A stretch of 64,000 nucleotides of DNA from an uncultured bacterium (GTDB lineage: Bacteria > Verrucomicrobiota > Kiritimatiellia > CAIKKV01 > CALHGX01). How positions within the stretch are numbered: the stretch's first letter is position 1; each line of letters opens with the position of its first letter. Below are positions 59,822 to 64,000 of this stretch, one piece after another. A program made the position numbers and the translations under genes. The DNA lies in NCBI GenBank assembly GCA_938031185.1, contig CALHGX010000009.1, positions 1-64,000 of the forward strand. Reading direction: 5' to 3'. The notes below the pieces were generated by a model, which was not told the origin of the DNA, made no database searches, and saw nothing but the letters and a program-made list of their open reading frames with translations.

Positions 59822-60535
59822 TCAAAGCGTTGATGCCCCTGAATAGCCACCGATATCGTTGGCCATATCCCACTTCCGTGTTGATCCAAAGCCCACAGTT
59901 CGGACTGTTTCCAAACCATGACGAGCCACAAACTGTCTCAAGGCTCGACAGGTAAAAATGCGAATATGTCCGGCCCCCAGCCAAAAAGGGAACGGATGGC
60001 CATAACCGTCCCGCGTACTGACTTCGGTGAATAGCGGCTGAAAGCCTAACAATAAAAGGATCCGATTGTACCAAGATGCCAGATTCGGGGTCGTTAGCAC
60101 GAGAGGCTTGAGCGAATCGCCAGCGCTGGGTTTTACCACTCGTCTAACTTCTTCTATAAATGCGTCCGTATCGAAGACATGTTCCAGGACTTCCCCACAA
60201 AAAACCCCATCGAACGTGTTATCCTCAAAAGGCAACGGCGCATTCCCAACATCAAGGGCCAAAGCGCGAATGCCTCGCCTTGTTGCAATATCAACCGCTT
60301 CTTTGCCTATGTCCACAACGGTTGCCTCGAGCCCTGGTATGATGCTTTGGCAATGGGCCGCAAAATCGCCAGTCCCTCCCCCCACATCCAAAAGGCACCG
60401 GATCCCTGCCGCGCGAAAACATTCAGCAGCCACAGTGTATTTACCGCGAATTGGCGTCTCGTGCGCGAAGGCCCGCTCATAGAATGCGGCCCTGGCATCT
60501 TGCCTTCCTTCGGCAGCGCATACTGGATTTTTCAT
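59822..60535 (-). CDS. Class I SAM-dependent methyltransferase, 3' end frameshifted
   Basis: The 237-residue frame has motif I LLDVGGGTGDFAAHCQ, TVVDIGKEAVDIA, LPFEDNTFDGVFCGEVLEHV and GHPFPFWLGAGHIRIFTCRA, a UbiE/UbiG-like fold. After VRTVGFG the frame continues STRKWDMANDIGGYSGASTL and stops. Another frame of the same DNA, to 59751, reads INTEVGYGQRYRWLFRGIN and then ALTRPFPSLSSDLMLVLAKR, the normal C-terminus of these enzymes. A one-base indel near 59880 would join them. Its GC content appears lower than that of its neighbours. Its start overlaps the dehydrogenase stop (ATGA). The target (probably a glycan sugar) is inferred from context. Confidence 0.8.
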   Translation of the reverse strand: MKNPVCAAEGRQDARAAFYERAFAHETPIRGKYTVAAECFRAAGIRCLLDVGGGTGDFAAHCQSIIPGLEATVVDIGKEAVDIATRRGIRALALDVGNAPLPFEDNTFDGVFCGEVLEHVFDTDAFIEEVRRVVKPSAGDSLKPLVLTTPNLASWYNRILLLLGFQPLFTEVSTRDGYGHPFPFWLGAGHIRIFTCRALRQFVARHGLETVRTVGFGSTRKWDMANDIGGYSGASTL

Positions 60536-61860
60536 AATACGTTGCCCAGCCCAACCGCGTGATAGTCAACGCGAGTCGCCTCCCGCGGATTCAAACAACG
60601 CCAGCAGTCGAGCACGCATGGGCGCTTCATCTGCTCCTGCAACTGCCGGGCCGTTAAACGTGCGAACTCAGGCCATGGGGTCGCAATAATGCATAGTTCC
60701 GCGCCCTGCAAACATTCAAGGGCTGAGTCGGCATAAGCCACCCGCCTACCCAGCAGCTTCCGCGCGTTATCCAGCGCCATTGGATCATACACGGCCACAC
60801 TGAATGTCTTGCAACGGCTCAAGCCATGAGCGATTTCCAATGCCTGGGATTCCGTCAAAACAGAAGTATGCGGCTTATATGGCAGCCCCAGAATGGCAAC
60901 CCGTCCCCCTTTTGGGAGGAGATGCTTCACCGTCTCCAGCACCCGCCGCACCTGCCGCCGATTGGTCTCGTGCACGGCCTCCGGGATCGGAACGCTCACG
61001 CCCTTGCGCTTTGCGAACGCCCGGAACGCCACATTGTCCCTCGGGAAACAAGGGCCCCCGAACCCCAACCCGGGCGCGAGATAGCGCCTTCCGATGCGAC
61101 GATCCAGCCCGATCGCGTCTGTAATCACCCGTGCATCTGCTCCCGGCACCTTCTCTGCCACCTCAGCCAGCATGTTGGCGTAGCTGATCTTCATGGTGCA
61201 GAAACAGTTCAAGGCGATCTTGGCGATTTCGGCCTCCACACACTTCATGCGCGCCACCTGCGGGCTATTCTCACACAACCGCCCATAAAGTCGCTCCATC
61301 ACACGCCCCGCCTTGGGATCAGATTCGCCCACCAAGACGAAATCAGGATTGAGGAAATCGCGCACCACACTTCCCAAGGCGATAAACTCCGGATTATAGA
61401 CCAAACCGAAATCCCGCCCGCACTTCTTGCCAGACGCCCGCTCCAACAGAGGGCGAACAACTTCGTCAGTTGTACCGGGCATCACCGTGCATGTGATGGC
61501 CACGACGTGGTACCCGCGCTTTTCGCGCAGTGCCAATCCGACCTGCTCGGCGGCAGGAAGCAACTGGGCGTTAGAAAACGAGCCGTCAGGCCCGCTGGGT
61601 GTCGCCACCACGATGCAGGTCAGATTCGTGCCCCTTACGGCATCAGCAACCGTTTCCGTCGCACGGATACGGTCGCCGTGCTTAGCAAGCAGCGCTTGAA
61701 CATCCGTTTCATCCACTGGCGAAATCCCTTGCTGTACCTTTCGCACCGTGTCCGGATTGACATCCATGCCGTTCACGGAGAAACCGCGTTTCGCAAACGC
61801 AACGGCCATCGAAAGCCCCAGCTTGCCCAGTCCAATAATCGAAACCCGCCCCCTATTCAC
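60532..61860 (-). CDS. Nucleotide-sugar dehydrogenase (UDP-glucose/UDP-ManNAc type)
   Basis: The 442-residue protein has the NAD loop VSIIGLGKLGLSMAVAFAKR, GISPVDETDVQALLAKHG, VVATPSGPDG, CTVMPGTTDEVVRPLLE, YNPEFIALGSVVRDFLNPDF, EIAKIALNCFCTMKISYANM, the catalytic cysteine in PGLGFGGPCFPRDNVAFRAF and AILGLPYKPHTSVLTESQAL. It oxidises a UDP-hexose C6 to the uronic acid. UDP-glucose versus UDP-N-acetyl-mannosamine cannot be decided by eye. GTG at 61860 follows aaaggagcagc; the frame upstream is shadow of the GT2 gene. Confidence 0.91.
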   Translation of the reverse strand: MNRGRVSIIGLGKLGLSMAVAFAKRGFSVNGMDVNPDTVRKVQQGISPVDETDVQALLAKHGDRIRATETVADAVRGTNLTCIVVATPSGPDGSFSNAQLLPAAEQVGLALREKRGYHVVAITCTVMPGTTDEVVRPLLERASGKKCGRDFGLVYNPEFIALGSVVRDFLNPDFVLVGESDPKAGRVMERLYGRLCENSPQVARMKCVEAEIAKIALNCFCTMKISYANMLAEVAEKVPGADARVITDAIGLDRRIGRRYLAPGLGFGGPCFPRDNVAFRAFAKRKGVSVPIPEAVHETNRRQVRRVLETVKHLLPKGGRVAILGLPYKPHTSVLTESQALEIAHGLSRCKTFSVAVYDPMALDNARKLLGRRVAYADSALECLQGAELCIIATPWPEFARLTARQLQEQMKRPCVLDCWRCLNPREATRVDYHAVGLGNVL

Positions 61861-62990
61861 GCTGCTCCTTTCTCCGCCTTTGGCGCCGCCTCGCGGCCCA
61901 AAAAACTTTGCCACAGCGGACCACCGCCGGCTTTGATCACCGCCGCCAACACCTGAACTTTCCCGCTTCCCCGCTTCATGTGGCGCCAGACGGCCCGATC
62001 GGCGACCGTTCGCGACTGCTGCACCTTGCGCCGCAGCGCCATGGTCTCTCGCCACCGGCAAAGGTTCCACCAGACCGCGCGCGGACCGGACCGAACCAGG
62101 GCCCACTTCCCTAGGGCAAGATAAAAGAACGTCTCCGCCGCGAGCAAGGCCATATCCAACGGCATGATCCAACAGAGATTCCACCAGCTATAGTTCTTGA
62201 GCAACGTCCGCAACGTATTCCGCTCGGAAAGGAACCGCCGCCGGGCCCGCTTGAACGCCGGCGTGTCCAGCGTCGCGGAGACGCGGTGATAAAGCACCGC
62301 CGCCGGCTCCACAACCACGCGATATCCGAGCAAACGGGCGCGCCAGCAAAGGTCAATGTCATCCGTCAAGGTGAAGTAGGCCGTATCATACCCCCCCAAC
62401 TGCTCGAACAACTGCCGCCGAATCAACAAGGCGCCGCCAAATACGAAAAACACTTCGCCATGTTCGTCCAGTTGCCCGCGATCCGGCTGATGGATCCCCC
62501 GCGCGTCAGGAAAACCAAACGGGTCCGTTGTGGCCCCCACGCTGTCCAGCACCATCAGCCGTTCGCCGGCGGCGGTGATGCGGCGCATCTTCAGGGAGCA
62601 GATCCCGATGCTCGCGTCGGCAAGCATGCGGCGCATCATTAGCGCCAGGGCATTCGGCTCAATCCACATGTCGTTGCTGAGGAAGAAGAGGTACTCGCCT
62701 CGCGCCGCCCAGGCCCCAATGTTGCTTCCTTCCGCCGTCCCGTCATTGCGCGAATTCCGGATGACCCGCACCGCCGGATACTGCTGCTCAAGAAATTCGG
62801 CGCTTCCGTCCGTTGACGCGTTGTCCACGACAATCCACTCGAGACTCGGATAATCCAGGCCGACAACGGAGGGCATAAACTCCTGCAGCAGGGGACGTCC
62901 GTTCCAGTTGGGAATGACGATGCTGACCAAAGGCAGGCGCACGCTCTCGCCTCCTCCCGGGCAAACGTCCTGACGTGGCTGCGATATCAT
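61857..62990 (-). CDS. Glycosyltransferase family 2
   Basis: The 377-residue protein starts its GT-A domain with VSIVIPNWNGRPLLQEFM, then WIVVDNASTDGSAEFLEQ, IRNSRNDGTAEGSNIGAWAA with FLSNDMWIEP (DxD-like metal site), FVFGGALLIRRQLFEQLGGY and DDIDLCWRARLLGYRVVVEP. This is the rhamnosyl/mannosyl-type GT2 pattern. The C-terminal 130 residues have a hydrophobic stretch (LLAAETFFYLALGKWALV) for membrane contact. The ATG at 62990 overlaps the stop of the gene upstream (ATGA). Confidence 0.92.
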   Translation of the reverse strand: MISQPRQDVCPGGGESVRLPLVSIVIPNWNGRPLLQEFMPSVVGLDYPSLEWIVVDNASTDGSAEFLEQQYPAVRVIRNSRNDGTAEGSNIGAWAARGEYLFFLSNDMWIEPNALALMMRRMLADASIGICSLKMRRITAAGERLMVLDSVGATTDPFGFPDARGIHQPDRGQLDEHGEVFFVFGGALLIRRQLFEQLGGYDTAYFTLTDDIDLCWRARLLGYRVVVEPAAVLYHRVSATLDTPAFKRARRRFLSERNTLRTLLKNYSWWNLCWIMPLDMALLAAETFFYLALGKWALVRSGPRAVWWNLCRWRETMALRRKVQQSRTVADRAVWRHMKRGSGKVQVLAAVIKAGGGPLWQSFLGREAAPKAEKGAA

Positions 62991-64000
62991 ACGTAACGCT
63001 CCGCGATCGCCTTCAGATCGAGGGCGTACCGCTTCCAGGTGCGGTCTCGCGCCACCCGCCAACAGGACTCGCTCATACGGCGGGCAAGCGCCGCATCGCG
63101 AAAAAATCGGTTCGCACAATCCACCAGCGCCCCGCGGTCCCCCGGCGGCGGATGAAAACCGCTGACCCCGTCTTCAAACAGTTCGGCCACGCCGGACCCG
63201 GCCGGTATGACGCCGGGGCACCCGCATCCGGCCGCCTCGAGCGTTTGCATGCCAAAGGCCTCATGAATGGGATGCACATGCAGCATCGCGCGCGAACACA
63301 AGGCGGTGATGGCCTTTTCATCCAATGGCCCCAGCACTTCCACGCGGTTCCTCAGCCCCCGCCTGTCCAATTCGGTCAGGAACGACATCTGCATAGATGC
63401 CGGATGCCAGAACCCCCCGATTGTCAGTTGGATGCGCCGGTCTTCTAATTCTGTCAGCAAGTTCACGAATACCCGGGGGTCATTGCCGATATCCCATCGA
63501 TCCCACGCCACAATGCGTCTCTCACGTTGAGAGAAGTCCGGAAGACGATCCACCGAGAAACAAGCCGGATAGAGCACTTCCAGCGGCTTGGTCGTTAGCC
63601 GCCGCAGATGGGCATGATGGAAATGTCCGCTGGTGATCACCGCCTCGCAACGGGCCAGCGCATATCGGTCCAGCCAGGCGGCGGCCGCATATAGAAAGGG
63701 ATACTTCCATCCAAACCTCTCTTTGTAAATCTTCCTCGCCATGAAAGTTGAGGGATCCCACACGAGCGTCAAAAAGGGAATCCCTCGACGTCTTTTGAGG
63801 TTCCGGGCCGCAAAGGTGCTGTATTGGCAGCACGCGATGAGCACATCGAACTCACGCTCGCCTATCGCCCGATGCGCAAAGAGGCCGCTCATGACGTGAT
63901 GCATCGAAAAGAAGGACATGCCCGGGAAACGACAATTCAAACGCCTCGCCCAAACAGGAAAGCAGGGAAAGAGATATCGAATGGGCGCTTTGTCGAGATG
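62987..64000 (-). CDS. Glycosyltransferase family 4-type protein, partial at right edge
   Basis: The visible 337 codons run to the right edge without a stop. The edge region (RYLFPCFPVWARRLN...) is coding in the same frame, so the true start lies beyond 64000 and the TTG at 63940 is not the start. Motifs: LTLVWDPSTFMARKIYKERF, CEAVITSGHFHHAHLRRL, RIVAWDRWDIGNDPRVFVNL, VEVLGPLDEKAITALCSRAM, HPIHEAFGMQTLEAAGCGCP and GSGVAELFEDGVSGF, the GT-B family 4 donor domain. It overlaps the GT2 gene by 4 bases. Confidence 0.88.
   Translation of the reverse strand, partial: HLDKAPIRYLFPCFPVWARRLNCRFPGMSFFSMHHVMSGLFAHRAIGEREFDVLIACCQYSTFAARNLKRRRGIPFLTLVWDPSTFMARKIYKERFGWKYPFLYAAAAWLDRYALARCEAVITSGHFHHAHLRRLTTKPLEVLYPACFSVDRLPDFSQRERRIVAWDRWDIGNDPRVFVNLLTELEDRRIQLTIGGFWHPASMQMSFLTELDRRGLRNRVEVLGPLDEKAITALCSRAMLHVHPIHEAFGMQTLEAAGCGCPGVIPAGSGVAELFEDGVSGFHPPPGDRGALVDCANRFFRDAALARRMSESCWRVARDRTWKRYALDLKAIAERYV

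Noticed and set aside
1-64000. CRISPR array, integrase or phage attachment site
   Set aside because: No regularly spaced direct repeats and no integrase or phage structural gene were seen. The only mobile sequences are the insertion-sequence relics at the left edge.

Overview
The window is about 60% GC and densely coded. It looks like a chromosome segment of a Gram-negative bacterium of the PVC superphylum; Kiritimatiellota, Verrucomicrobiota or Lentisphaerota is my inference. Supporting signs are an LPS pathway (kdsB, kdsA, lptC, lptA, lptB, fabZ, lpxA), a type II secretion core, a PEP-CTERM protein fragment, a uroporphyrinogen-decarboxylase-like methyltransferase relic, an HprK/HPr/EI regulatory PTS and a flotillin/NfeD operon. 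The SRP RNA is the long form with an Alu domain, which is unusual next to LPS genes but known outside Proteobacteria. No rRNA or species-level marker is present, so the lineage is not proven.

Layout. 1-900: two nested insertion-sequence relics have cut a PEP-CTERM gene. 1000-2764 (minus): a NUDIX hydrolase and folC. 2931-4000: a URO-D-family pseudogene. 4069-7812: SRP RNA, then dnaX, ybaB, recR and yggS. 7805-17789: a long plus-strand envelope and central run (AsmA-like membrane protein, kdsB, kdsA, lptC, lptA, lptB, hpf, hprK, ptsH, ptsI, metK, fabZ, lpxA). Many of its junctions are 4-base overlaps. 17818-22672: gspD, gspE, gspF. 22679-29356: a PHP phosphatase and a divergent TolC/adaptor/RND efflux operon. 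29391-38738: tRNA-Leu, an FmdB zinc ribbon, a tandem NDK-like protein, a HAD phosphatase, a mutarotase-like protein, a DUF481-type outer-membrane protein, an 887-residue two-REC GGDEF/HD-GYP regulator, phhB, tpx and two exported thioredoxin-fold proteins. 38804-42833 (minus): an amino-sugar operon (ROK kinase, PIG-L deacetylase, nagB, nucleotidyltransferase). 42842-42917: tRNA-Thr. 43085-47884: a secreted single-HKD PLD nuclease, then an OYE-GltD fusion oxidoreductase with a cupin and an iron-type alcohol dehydrogenase.

47933-53977 holds a secreted serpin followed by a membrane-organising operon: NfeD1b/ClpP-class protease, short NfeD, a polymer-forming membrane protein, FloA flotillin and a proline-rich membrane protein. 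54198-57282 is a tight five-gene cassette (GDPD-like, HAD, nucleotidyltransferase, cupin, nucleotidyltransferase). It looks like a pathway that makes a nucleotide-activated small molecule for a surface glycan. It converges on a minus-strand glycan operon (57312 to beyond 64000) with three glycosyltransferases of recognisable family, one probable glycosyltransferase, a nucleotide-sugar dehydrogenase and a methyltransferase whose 3' end is frameshifted.

The best candidates for something undescribed are the five-gene activated-moiety cassette with its motif-degenerate nucleotidyltransferase, the serpin plus NfeD/flotillin/polymer-forming membrane operon, and the OYE-GltD fusion operon. All functional statements are read from sequence motifs and gene order; no database search was run.
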